Assembly: GCA_964465735.1 (NCBI GenBank) | Contig: CAYXKT010000065.1 | Coordinates: 1-15,493, forward strand | DNA length: 15,493 nucleotides | Reading direction: 5' to 3' | Source of the DNA: Erginobacter sp964465735 | GTDB taxonomy: Bacteria; Auribacterota; Erginobacteria; Erginobacterales; Erginobacteraceae | Shown here: piece by piece, positions 1 to 6,077 of the stretch | Position numbering within the stretch: position 1 is the first letter of the stretch | How the letters are laid out: every line of letters starts with the position of its first letter | Made by a program: the position numbers and the translations under genes | The notes under the pieces: model-generated | What the model was told of the DNA's origin: nothing | The model's input: the letters and a program-made list of their open reading frames with translations, nothing else | The model's database searches: none

Positions 1-148
1 AGAGTTCCCAGAGAGACTTTCTTCAGTCACTTCCGAGCCAGGGTATATAGTACCTGAATGAAAACCGCAATTTTGATGGAAATTTTCAACTAAACAGATT
101 GCTTCTCCGTCTCTCCTCGCAATCAGACCTGGTTTCCGGAGTTTTCGT
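1..148. other. non-coding flank downstream of ddl
   Basis: This stretch follows the ddl stop codon and is more AT-rich than the genes. I found no convincing ftsQ start or membrane-segment-coding frame; ftsQ often follows ddl in dcw clusters. One minus-strand frame is open from a GTG overlapping the end of ddl to the window edge, but it encodes no hydrophobic segment and has no recognisable motif, so I do not call it. The stretch contains an inverted repeat at about 98-124. Confidence 0.6.
97..126. repeat. small inverted repeat GATTGC...GCAATC downstream of ddl
   Basis: GATTGC and GCAATC are perfectly complementary and separated by about 16 bases. Read on the minus strand this gives GATTGCGAGGAG...GAAGCAATC, which resembles the 'TCATTGCGAGG...GAAGCAATCTC' intergenic palindrome scattered through many bacterial genomes. 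That resemblance is from memory. It lies just after ddl and is followed on the minus strand by a short T-containing stretch, so it could act as a weak transcript end, but the stem is only 6 bp. Confidence 0.35.
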
Positions 149-1189
149 TCAGGCACTATCTGACTGAGCAGTGACAACCGGGATGGTTGTTCCCCTCTTT
201 TGATAATTCCCTCGAGTCAGGGCGTCCGCCAACAGGCGGCGGCAAAGATCGGGGAAATCGATCCCGGCGGCGGACGCCGCCTGGGGAAGAAGACTGGTCG
301 CGGTAAATCCCGGTATAGTATTCACCTCCAGCAGAAAGGGTTGTCCGGTCGGGCTGAGAATAATATCCGCCCGGGAATAGGAAAAGCAGCCCAGAACCCG
401 ATGAGCGGCCAGACCCAGTTGCTGGACCCGGCGGTAGAGCTGCCGGGGGAGGCGCGCCGGGACAGTAAACTCCGATCTTCCCTGAACATACTTGGCTTCA
501 AAATCAAAAAACAGATTTTTCGACTTGATCTCGACCAGGGGCAGCGGGCGGTTTGCGAGTACTCCGACCGTCAGTTCCCTGCCGGGGATAAACTCTTCGA
601 TCAGTATCTCCCGATCACAGCAGCGGGCCCGATCCACCGCCGGACCCAACTCTTCCGGACTCCGCACCAGGCTCAAACCGATACTCGAACCTGCCCGGAC
701 CGGCTTGACCACCACCGGGAAGGAAAAGGATAAGTCCTTCGGGCCCTCGCCAGCCGGAAAGACCCTTCCCCGGGGGATCGGCAACCCCGCCGCCGCGAAT
801 AACTTCCGGGACAGAGCCTTGTCCATCGCCCGCCGGCTGGCCTCAATACCCGAACCGGTATAGGGAAGATTCATCTCTTCGAGAAGACGCTGGACTCCGC
901 CATCCTCACCAAATCGTCCGTGGAGCGAGATAAAGGCAGCAGAGATCGGGTGAGATCTGATCCCGGCTTCGATCGCCCCCTGCTCCCCGATCTCCACCAC
1001 CTGATAACCGGACTCTTTCAGGGCCCGGGAGACCGCCCGACCGGATTTCAGCGAGACCTCCCGCTCAGTCGAAGGGCCGCCGAGAAGGACTCCGACCAGC
1101 CCGATCGAGACAGTATCCGGGACCGGGGCCAGGTTGAATGGTTTTTCCGCGATCGGGTTCATCTTTTTCAACAATAGCCTGTTTCTCAC
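149..1189 (-). CDS. ddl: D-alanine--D-alanine ligase
   Basis: This cytoplasmic ATP-grasp enzyme joins two D-alanines into the dipeptide that MurF adds to the UDP-MurNAc tripeptide. Visible landmarks are the N-terminal GVLLGGPSTEREVSLKSG motif (about residues 33-50), the ATP-grasp segment VVVKPVRAGSSIGLS, EEFIPGRELTVGV, and the C-terminal LLEVNTIPGFTATSLLPQAA that holds metal- and D-Ala-binding residues. Length is 346 residues from GTG 1189; an ATG at 1162 gives 337. Neither start has a good Shine-Dalgarno sequence, and the enzyme core begins about 30 residues in, so there is an N-terminal extension. The frame is the same as murC's, with one TAA and eight sense codons between them. It is the last recognisable gene of the cluster in this window. 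Function is secure; the start is not. Confidence 0.95.
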   Translation of the reverse strand: MRNRLLLKKMNPIAEKPFNLAPVPDTVSIGLVGVLLGGPSTEREVSLKSGRAVSRALKESGYQVVEIGEQGAIEAGIRSHPISAAFISLHGRFGEDGGVQRLLEEMNLPYTGSGIEASRRAMDKALSRKLFAAAGLPIPRGRVFPAGEGPKDLSFSFPVVVKPVRAGSSIGLSLVRSPEELGPAVDRARCCDREILIEEFIPGRELTVGVLANRPLPLVEIKSKNLFFDFEAKYVQGRSEFTVPARLPRQLYRRVQQLGLAAHRVLGCFSYSRADIILSPTGQPFLLEVNTIPGFTATSLLPQAASAAGIDFPDLCRRLLADALTRGNYQKRGTTIPVVTAQSDSA

Positions 1190-1213
1190 AGGAGCGACCG
1201 TCCGCTCCGTCGG
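1190..1213 (-). other. murC-ddl junction: in-frame linker with hairpin
   Basis: The 24 bases between the murC stop (TAA at 1214-1216) and the ddl GTG (1187-1189) are eight sense codons in the common frame of both genes. They contain a perfect hairpin, GGAGCG-N6-CGCTCC at 1191-1208 on the plus strand, which on the transcript would pair up the only GGAG of the junction. No T-run follows, so it is not an intrinsic terminator. Confidence 0.6.
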
Positions 1214-2629
1214 TTAATGATCATCCATCGGCTCCGAACCGGACCAGGACCTGGCCAGTTCCCCGGCTAAAGAACCGATATCTCCCGCCCCCATAATCAC
1301 CACCGCGTCTCCGGGGGCGGTCTCGCGCTCCAGTCGGGACCTGATCTCCGACCGATTTAGAAGTCGGGCGTCGGTCCGGCCCCGCCGCTGGAGTTCCTCC
1401 AGCAGAAGGCGGGAGCTTACTCCGGGCAGAGGCTGTTCGAAGGCCGGGTAGAGGTCGGCAAGAATTATCCGGTCCGCCCCGAGCAGGGCCTTGGCGAGCA
1501 AAGGAGCGAAATGCCGGGTCCGACTGTAGCGATGGGGCTGGAAGACGCAATGGATTTTCCCCGGATTCGCTGACCGGACCGCTTTCAGCGCGGCGATAAT
1601 CTCCACCGGGTGATGGGCGTAGTCCTCGACCACCAGTACCGGCCGCCGGGCTTTGATCTCCAGCCTTCGCCGAACGCCGGGAAAACTTTTCAAGGCCGAA
1701 ACAATCTCGAGGAAAGGAACTTTTTCCTCTAAACAAAAGGCGACCGCTCCCAGGCTATTGATCACCCCGCAAAGGCCCAGCTGAGGGAATCGTGCTGGGC
1801 CCAGTTCATAACCGCCGCGAAAGATCGTGAATCGACTACCGTCACCGTCAGAGATCACCTCCCGCCCGTGGATCAAAGCCCCCTCCCCGAGGCCGTAAGT
1901 CACCACCCGACGACCGGATCGGACCAGGCGGTGGAGATGAGGGGTGTTCTCCTCGATCACCAGAAGACCGTTTTCAGGAAGTTTCTCGACAAATCGGGTG
2001 AAGGTCAGGATCAGCTTTTCCCATCCCGTGTAATAATCAATGTGATCAAGATCGAGCCCGGTGATCACTTCCGACCGGGGAAAGAGCTGGGAGAGAGAAC
2101 CGTCCGACTCATCGGCCTCCACAACCAGCAGATCGCCCTCGTCCCAACCGGGATGGCCCCCCAGCCCGATCGCCTCTCCTCCTAAAGCCAGAGAGGGTTT
2201 TCGTCCCGCCTGAACCAGAATCCAGGCGATCAGAGCGGCAGTCGAAGTCTTCCCGTGACTCCCGGCAATCGCCACCGTCGGCTTCAGACGGGTCAAGCCG
2301 GCCAGTAATTGTGAGCGGTGGATGACCGGGATCCCCCGCTTCTGAGCTTCGATCAGTTCCGGGTTATCAGAAGCGACAGCGGATGAATAAACCACCAGGT
2401 CGGTCCGATCAGGAAGGACTCCTTGATGTCCTCGACCGATCCGGGCCCCCTGCCGGGAGAGCCACTCGGTGACCGGGGTCAGCCGAAGATCGGAACCGCT
2501 GACTTTTAGTCCCAGCGAGATCAGGATCCGGGCCAGAACATTCATCCCGGCTCCACCGATACCCACCAGGTGGACAGACCCGATATCGGGCCGGCCGAAG
2601 ATTAAATTTTTCTCATCACGTTCGAGCAT
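1214..2629 (-). CDS. murC: UDP-N-acetylmuramate--L-alanine ligase
   Basis: MurC adds L-alanine to UDP-MurNAc, the first peptide step of the cytoplasmic peptidoglycan pathway. The 471-residue protein has the normal family length. It shows the N-terminal nucleotide-binding motif HLVGIGGAGM (residues 20-29), which is MurC-specific in starting with H/V-GIGG, the ATP-binding loop GSHGKTST (123-130), the central LDLDHIDYY segment and the C-terminal DYAHHPVEI motif. The ATG lies inside the end of murG (14-base overlap), with a weak GGGAT upstream, suggesting translational coupling. It is followed in frame by ddl without murB between them, unlike many dcw clusters. The C-terminus ends in MDDH with no sign of truncation. 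Confidence 0.97.
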   Translation of the reverse strand: MLERDEKNLIFGRPDIGSVHLVGIGGAGMNVLARILISLGLKVSGSDLRLTPVTEWLSRQGARIGRGHQGVLPDRTDLVVYSSAVASDNPELIEAQKRGIPVIHRSQLLAGLTRLKPTVAIAGSHGKTSTAALIAWILVQAGRKPSLALGGEAIGLGGHPGWDEGDLLVVEADESDGSLSQLFPRSEVITGLDLDHIDYYTGWEKLILTFTRFVEKLPENGLLVIEENTPHLHRLVRSGRRVVTYGLGEGALIHGREVISDGDGSRFTIFRGGYELGPARFPQLGLCGVINSLGAVAFCLEEKVPFLEIVSALKSFPGVRRRLEIKARRPVLVVEDYAHHPVEIIAALKAVRSANPGKIHCVFQPHRYSRTRHFAPLLAKALLGADRIILADLYPAFEQPLPGVSSRLLLEELQRRGRTDARLLNRSEIRSRLERETAPGDAVVIMGAGDIGSLAGELARSWSGSEPMDDH

Positions 2630-3728
2630 ATTTATCCCGGAGTTCCGAAAGGTAATCGACGATGCGTCTCCCCGCTTCCGGGGTGCCTAACCGCCGGGCC
2701 GCGGCGGCCATCTCCCTGAGAAGACCGGGGTCAAGGCGCAGCCGGAAAATCTCCTCCGCCAGTAGGGAGGATGTGATCTCCGGCTCCGGATAAACCACGG
2801 CGCCACCCGCCCGGGCAAAGTAACGTGCGTTAGCCAGCTGGTGATCATCGGTAGCAAAGGGATAGGGGATCAAAATAGCGGGCAGACCCCAGGCAGCCAA
2901 TTCGCCCAAGGTCGCCCCTCCGGCCCGGCTCACCGCCAGTTGGGCCAGGCTGTAGGCCCAGCCGATTTTCTGTAGACCGGGGAAGACCGCGGCGGTCAAA
3001 CCCCGCTCCCGATAGGCCTGAGTTAACCGTTCGGAATCTTCCGGCCCGGCACAATGAATAATCTGAATCTCACTCCCCTGCGCCGAACCGGACAGACAGC
3101 CGGCCACCTCTTCCAGCAACCGATTGATCGCCCTCGCTCCCCGGCTCCCCCCGAGAACCAGAACAGTGAATCTCCCCGGCTTCAGCCCCCAGGCAGCGGC
3201 GGTCCCTTTCGGAGCCGGTTCCCGGGCCGCCCGCCGGATTGGGAATCCCAGCTGAACCACCCGGGCGGGATTGTGCCGCCCCGATCTCAAGGGAAAACTG
3301 GAGATCACACCGACTGATCGCCGGGCCAGAAAACGGTTGGCTCGGCCCAGGACCCGATTCTGTTCGTGGACGACCACCGGGATCTTCAACCACCAAGCGG
3401 CCAGGACCGGCGAGAGCGAGACATATCCCCCCAGCCCGATCAGTAAATCGGGCGGATCACTCTTCAGGATCTCAATCGACCGAAGGTAACCCTGCCGGTT
3501 AAGAAGCAGCCGGGACAGAGCGCTCCAGGGTCGCCAGGGGCTGATTGCGGCGGCCGGGATAGCAAAGACCCGGCTGCCGGGAACGACCCGGGAGAGGTAT
3601 TCGACGGGGGGGCCGGCGGTCAAAAATATTGCGCCGGAATCACTTCCCCGCTCCCGCAACTCCTCGATCAAAGCTATCGCCGGGGCCAGATGTCCCCCGG
3701 TACCGCCACCGGCAAAGGCCAGTTTCAT
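2616..3728 (-). CDS. murG: UDP-GlcNAc--undecaprenyl-PP-MurNAc-pentapeptide GlcNAc transferase
   Basis: MurG converts lipid I to lipid II on the inner face of the cytoplasmic membrane. The GT-B fold glycosyltransferase is 370 residues long from ATG 3728. Motifs include GGGTGGHLAPA (7-17), HEQN (121-124), GGSRGARAIN (193-202) and the donor-binding SRAGGATLGEL (267-277), followed by PYPFATDDHQLANA. The frame stays open 22 codons further upstream, but those codons read as non-homologous and overlap the preceding small ORF. ATG 3728 directly precedes the conserved N-terminus and overlaps the stop of the small Cys-rich ORF as ATGA, a typical coupling junction. It overlaps murC by 14 bases. Confidence 0.97.
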   Translation of the reverse strand: MKLAFAGGGTGGHLAPAIALIEELRERGSDSGAIFLTAGPPVEYLSRVVPGSRVFAIPAAAISPWRPWSALSRLLLNRQGYLRSIEILKSDPPDLLIGLGGYVSLSPVLAAWWLKIPVVVHEQNRVLGRANRFLARRSVGVISSFPLRSGRHNPARVVQLGFPIRRAAREPAPKGTAAAWGLKPGRFTVLVLGGSRGARAINRLLEEVAGCLSGSAQGSEIQIIHCAGPEDSERLTQAYRERGLTAAVFPGLQKIGWAYSLAQLAVSRAGGATLGELAAWGLPAILIPYPFATDDHQLANARYFARAGGAVVYPEPEITSSLLAEEIFRLRLDPGLLREMAAAARRLGTPEAGRRIVDYLSELRDKYART

Positions 3729-3904
3729 ACCTCTGCCGGCTCCCGCCGACTCGGAAGCCGGACACCGGAGACCGGCCGCGGGAGATAGCGGCAATTACGA
3801 TAGTTGCCGGAACAATACCGCAATACTTCGGACACCTCAATACTCTTTAAAATCGCACTGACCACACAGGTATCAAAATAAGGACAGATTTCGGGACTGG
3901 ACAT
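3725..3904 (-). CDS. small Cys-rich protein (59 aa) between ftsW and murG
   Basis: I do not recognise a named family. The ORF encodes 59 residues and fits exactly between its neighbours: its ATG lies two bases after the ftsW TAA, and its TGA overlaps the murG ATG (ATGA). A good Shine-Dalgarno, GGAGA, sits about seven bases before the ATG inside the end of ftsW. The protein begins MSSPEICPYFDTC and later carries LRYCSGNYRNCRYL, giving two cysteine pairs (C7/C13 and C31/C38) in a CPxFxxC...YCxGxYxxCxRY pattern. From memory, similar CPFF...YC...C short proteins or tails occur in anaerobic bacteria; four cysteines could bind a metal or Fe-S cluster (inference). There is no signal peptide or membrane segment. 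The C-terminal third is proline/arginine-rich. The tight spacing argues for a real gene and perhaps coupling of murG translation. Confidence 0.72.
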   Translation of the reverse strand: MSSPEICPYFDTCVVSAILKSIEVSEVLRYCSGNYRNCRYLPRPVSGVRLPSRREPAEV

Positions 3905-3906
3905 AG

Positions 3907-5094
3907 TTATTCTCCGGTTTTCGCTGGGAAGAGACGGATCGCCCGGCAGTTTTTCTGGTAGCGGCCGGGCGCCTCCCGATGGGTGGAGATCGAGATCAGG
4001 ATCCCCACTGCCAGGAAGCTGCCCAGGAGATTGGACCCCCCATAACTGATAAAAGGAAAAGGAAGGCCTTTGGTCGGGAGCATCCCGCAGGAGACACCCA
4101 TATTGATCATCGCCTGGAGGACCAGCATCGCGGTCACCCCCTGGGCAAGGAGCCGGCCAAAGAGATCTTCCGTCCGAGAAGCGATGGCGAACCCGACGAT
4201 CAGGAGTCCAACCACTAAGGCGACAGTCACCCCGGTCCCGATAAAACCCAGTTCTTCTCCCAGGATAGAGAAGATAAAGTCAGTGGTCGAGGCCGGAAGG
4301 TAGAAGAGTTTCTGCCGGCTCTCACCCAGTCCCAGTCCGGTCGGACCTCCGGAACCAAGAGCGATCAGCGACTGAATAATCTGGAACCCGGTCCCCCGGG
4401 GGTCGGCCCAGGGGTCGATAAATGCCAGTATTCTCCGCATCCGGTACCCAACCCGGACTACCATTATTGTCAGAACCGGGAGTGACCCCAGGCAGAGCAG
4501 GCCAAGATGAATCAGCCTCCCGCCGCCGAGATAGATCATCATCAGACCGATCAAAGCGATGCTGATCGCGGTCCCGAGATCGGGCTGAATCACCACCAGG
4601 ATACTGAGCAGTCCGATCACAGCGAGGGGGGGAAGAAAACCCGACCGGAAAAAGCCGATTACCTCCTGACGCCGGGCGAGGAGATCGGCCAGGTAGATAA
4701 TCGCCAGATACTTGACCACTTCCGCGGGCTGAAAACTTACCGCTCCCGCCCTTAACCATCTCCGGGCGCCCCCTCCGCTCCGTCCCAGACCGGGGATGAA
4801 GACCGCCGCCAGAAGCAGAACTCCCAAGAGCAAAAGAAAACGACTCTTACCCTGGAGTCGATGATAATCGATCCGGGCCGCGGCAAAGAAGATGAGCAAG
4901 CCCAGACCAAGCCAGAACAACTGACGTCGGATAATAAAATAGCGGTCGCCGTGAAGATCGAGAGAATAGACCGTGCTGGAACTATAAATCATCAACAGCC
5001 CGATCCCGGTCAGGGCGGCGGTCAGGGAGATCAGGATAACCGACAGATAATTGCTTTGCGCCCCCCCGCTTTCCCGCTGGTTTAAAAGTTTCAT
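3907..5094 (-). CDS. ftsW: septal peptidoglycan polymerase FtsW (SEDS family)
   Basis: FtsW is the SEDS glycosyltransferase that polymerises lipid II at the septum together with its partner transpeptidase FtsI, also encoded here. The 395-residue protein is strongly hydrophobic with about ten membrane segments. Family marks are LLMIYSSS (33-40), FQPAEVVKY (121-129), the TTDFIFSILGEELGF loop (D272 is the likely catalytic aspartate by comparison with FtsW/RodA) and PFISYGGSNLL (347-356). Its place between murD and murG favours FtsW over RodA. The start ATG 5094 has only a short GGA five bases upstream, with a stronger AGGGGA further off. The LysM gene ends 37 bases upstream; the small Cys-rich ORF starts two bases downstream. 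Confidence 0.95.
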   Translation of the reverse strand: MKLLNQRESGGAQSNYLSVILISLTAALTGIGLLMIYSSSTVYSLDLHGDRYFIIRRQLFWLGLGLLIFFAAARIDYHRLQGKSRFLLLLGVLLLAAVFIPGLGRSGGGARRWLRAGAVSFQPAEVVKYLAIIYLADLLARRQEVIGFFRSGFLPPLAVIGLLSILVVIQPDLGTAISIALIGLMMIYLGGGRLIHLGLLCLGSLPVLTIMVVRVGYRMRRILAFIDPWADPRGTGFQIIQSLIALGSGGPTGLGLGESRQKLFYLPASTTDFIFSILGEELGFIGTGVTVALVVGLLIVGFAIASRTEDLFGRLLAQGVTAMLVLQAMINMGVSCGMLPTKGLPFPFISYGGSNLLGSFLAVGILISISTHREAPGRYQKNCRAIRLFPAKTGE

Positions 5095-5131
5095 CAGATT
5101 CCGATTCCCCTGGATGACCCTGGCCCCGGTG

Positions 5132-5596
5132 TCAGGGGATGGCCAACTGCTGCCCGATCGTCAGCCGGCCGGGGTCGGCCAGTTTGTTTGCCTCTTCGAT
5201 CGCCGAAACCGTGACCCGATATTGGCGGCTGATCCCCCAGAGAGTATCTCCTTTCGCGACAACGTGGATCCGGGGAGCCACCGCTGCCGGAACAGCCACA
5301 GCCGATTTCTTCACCGGTTCGACCACCGGGTCCGACTTCTTCCCGACGATAATCCCCTCTTCGATCAAAGTCTTTTCGGCCACCGGCGGCGGCGGCGCCT
5401 CGTTGCGGATTATCGGCTTCATCGGCTGGGGGGCCGGATCCGGAGCTGAGGATGTGTGACAACCTCCGATGAAACTCCAGATCAACACCGAGACCAGAGA
5501 ACCCATCGCCCCGTAGAACACCATCCTGGACTTGCTCATCTCGCCCTCCCTCCCCGTCAGGGGGTTCTGGCCAATATTGCCATTGTTCTTACTCAT
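5132..5596 (-). CDS. LysM-domain lipoprotein (NlpD-position gene)
   Basis: The product is a predicted envelope protein that would bind peptidoglycan glycan chains through one C-terminal LysM domain (residues 110-154, HVVAKGDTLWGISRQY...LTIGQQLAIP). Before it lies a proline/valine/alanine-rich linker (about 48-108). A hydrophobic stretch ending SFIGGC (C46) looks like a lipoprotein signal with lipobox, after basic residues. There are two possible starts: ATG 5596 with a strong GAGGAGAT Shine-Dalgarno, and ATG 5539 (M20) with GGGAGG upstream. The second gives a normal-length lipoprotein signal; the first adds 19 polar residues before it. No peptidase M23 or other enzymatic domain is present, so the function is probably binding or scaffolding in division (inference). 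A LysM gene in this place, between murD and ftsW, is also known from chlamydiae (nlpD). Confidence 0.88.
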   Translation of the reverse strand: MSKNNGNIGQNPLTGREGEMSKSRMVFYGAMGSLVSVLIWSFIGGCHTSSAPDPAPQPMKPIIRNEAPPPPVAEKTLIEEGIIVGKKSDPVVEPVKKSAVAVPAAVAPRIHVVAKGDTLWGISRQYRVTVSAIEEANKLADPGRLTIGQQLAIP

Positions 5597-5663
5597 AGAT
5601 ATCTCCTCGGCAGCGGGTTAAAAAACTTCCTCGATCCTTGTTTCAATCTCCAGATGCTGGTGC

Positions 5664-5720
5664 TGATTCTCACGTCCCGTATATTAATGATTCTCGGTTA
5701 AATTCAGTGAAGTGATTCTC
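5664..5720. repeat. three TGATTCTC direct repeats at 24-25 bp spacing
   Basis: TGATTCTC occurs at 5664-5671, 5688-5695 and 5713-5720; the first and third continue with AC. On the minus strand they read GAGAATCA and lie about 70-125 bases upstream of the LysM gene start. The third abuts the left end of the palindromic element exactly. They could be operator half-sites at about 2.3-turn spacing or remnants of mobile-element insertion; the sequence alone does not decide. Confidence 0.4.
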
Positions 5721-5883
5721 ACCTAAGTTGAGCGATTATTGCGGATGAAATGTGCTAAGATTTTGCCGGCCGACGGGTTGCGAAAACCGCAGCCATATCC
5801 AGGAGATATGGCGAGGATTTTCAATATCCGTTCGGACGCAAAAGATTGGTGCAGTTCGCCGCATAGAATCGCTCAATTTAGGT
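5721..5883. mobile_element. 163-bp near-palindromic element with terminal inverted repeats (MITE/ERIC-like)
   Basis: The left end (5721-5744) begins ACCTAAGTTGAGCGATT and ends GCGG. The complement of the right end (5859-5883) begins ACCTAAATTGAGCGATT and also ends GCGG; about 22 of 25 positions agree. The symmetry continues inward: the two 53-base inner arms agree at roughly 34 positions by hand, ending in a perfect 8-bp stem GCCATATC/GATATGGC (5792-5799 and 5805-5812) around a CAGGA loop. The whole element could thus fold as one long imperfect hairpin. CTC on both sides might be a 3-bp target duplication. It encodes no transposase. It lies between murD and the LysM gene. The alternative is a structured RNA or mRNA-processing hairpin. 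Confidence 0.7.
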
Positions 5884-6077
5884 CTCAATTAAAATCTATC
5901 TTTAATGTCGCCGCGGCGAGGTCCGAAAGTCCTGGGACCGACCAAGCAATCTCCTCTCTGGCAATGACCGGTGACTGCCCATTATTTCGCTGCATCACAC
6001 TATCTAAAAAGCTTTAAGCTCTATCTGCTCGAGCTCCGCTTTTGACTGGATCCATCGTGAGATTGTCTTCCCGATCA
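5884..6077. other. gene-free stretch downstream of murD
   Basis: Together with the palindromic element and repeats this makes a gap of about 480 bases between the LysM gene and murD, in a cluster otherwise almost without gaps. The remainder holds AT-rich segments (AATTAAAATCTATC), a GCCGCGGCG palindrome, an AAGCAATCTCC...GGCAATGACC segment resembling pieces of common intergenic repeats, and a weak hairpin near 6005-6023. I see no gene in it; the plus-strand frame 5739-6017 runs through the palindrome and has no support. Confidence 0.6.
6005..6023 (-). terminator. possible weak intrinsic terminator after murD
   Basis: On the minus strand, about 55 bases after the murD stop, AGAGCT-TAA-AGCTTT can form a short AT-rich hairpin and runs into TTT. 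The stem is weak and contains a G-T pair, so termination would be partial at best. It would separate the murD transcript from the LysM-ftsW part. Confidence 0.3.

Noticed and set aside
200..733. Long plus-strand frame of 177 codons opposite ddl
   Set aside because: It is antisense to a fully conserved ddl; arginine/proline/glycine-rich composition typical of shadow frames in GC-rich DNA.
1191..1208. Hairpin after murC as an intrinsic terminator
   Set aside because: The stem is 6 bp and no T-run follows on the minus strand; ddl continues directly, so transcription must read through.
5664..5883. Possible CRISPR array from the TGATTCTC repeats
   Set aside because: Repeats are only 8 bases with short, unequal contexts and just three copies; no cas genes are present.
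5739..6017. Plus-strand frame of 92 codons in the murD-LysM gap
   Set aside because: It runs through both arms of the palindromic element, has no Shine-Dalgarno or recognisable domain, and reads like translated intergenic repeats.
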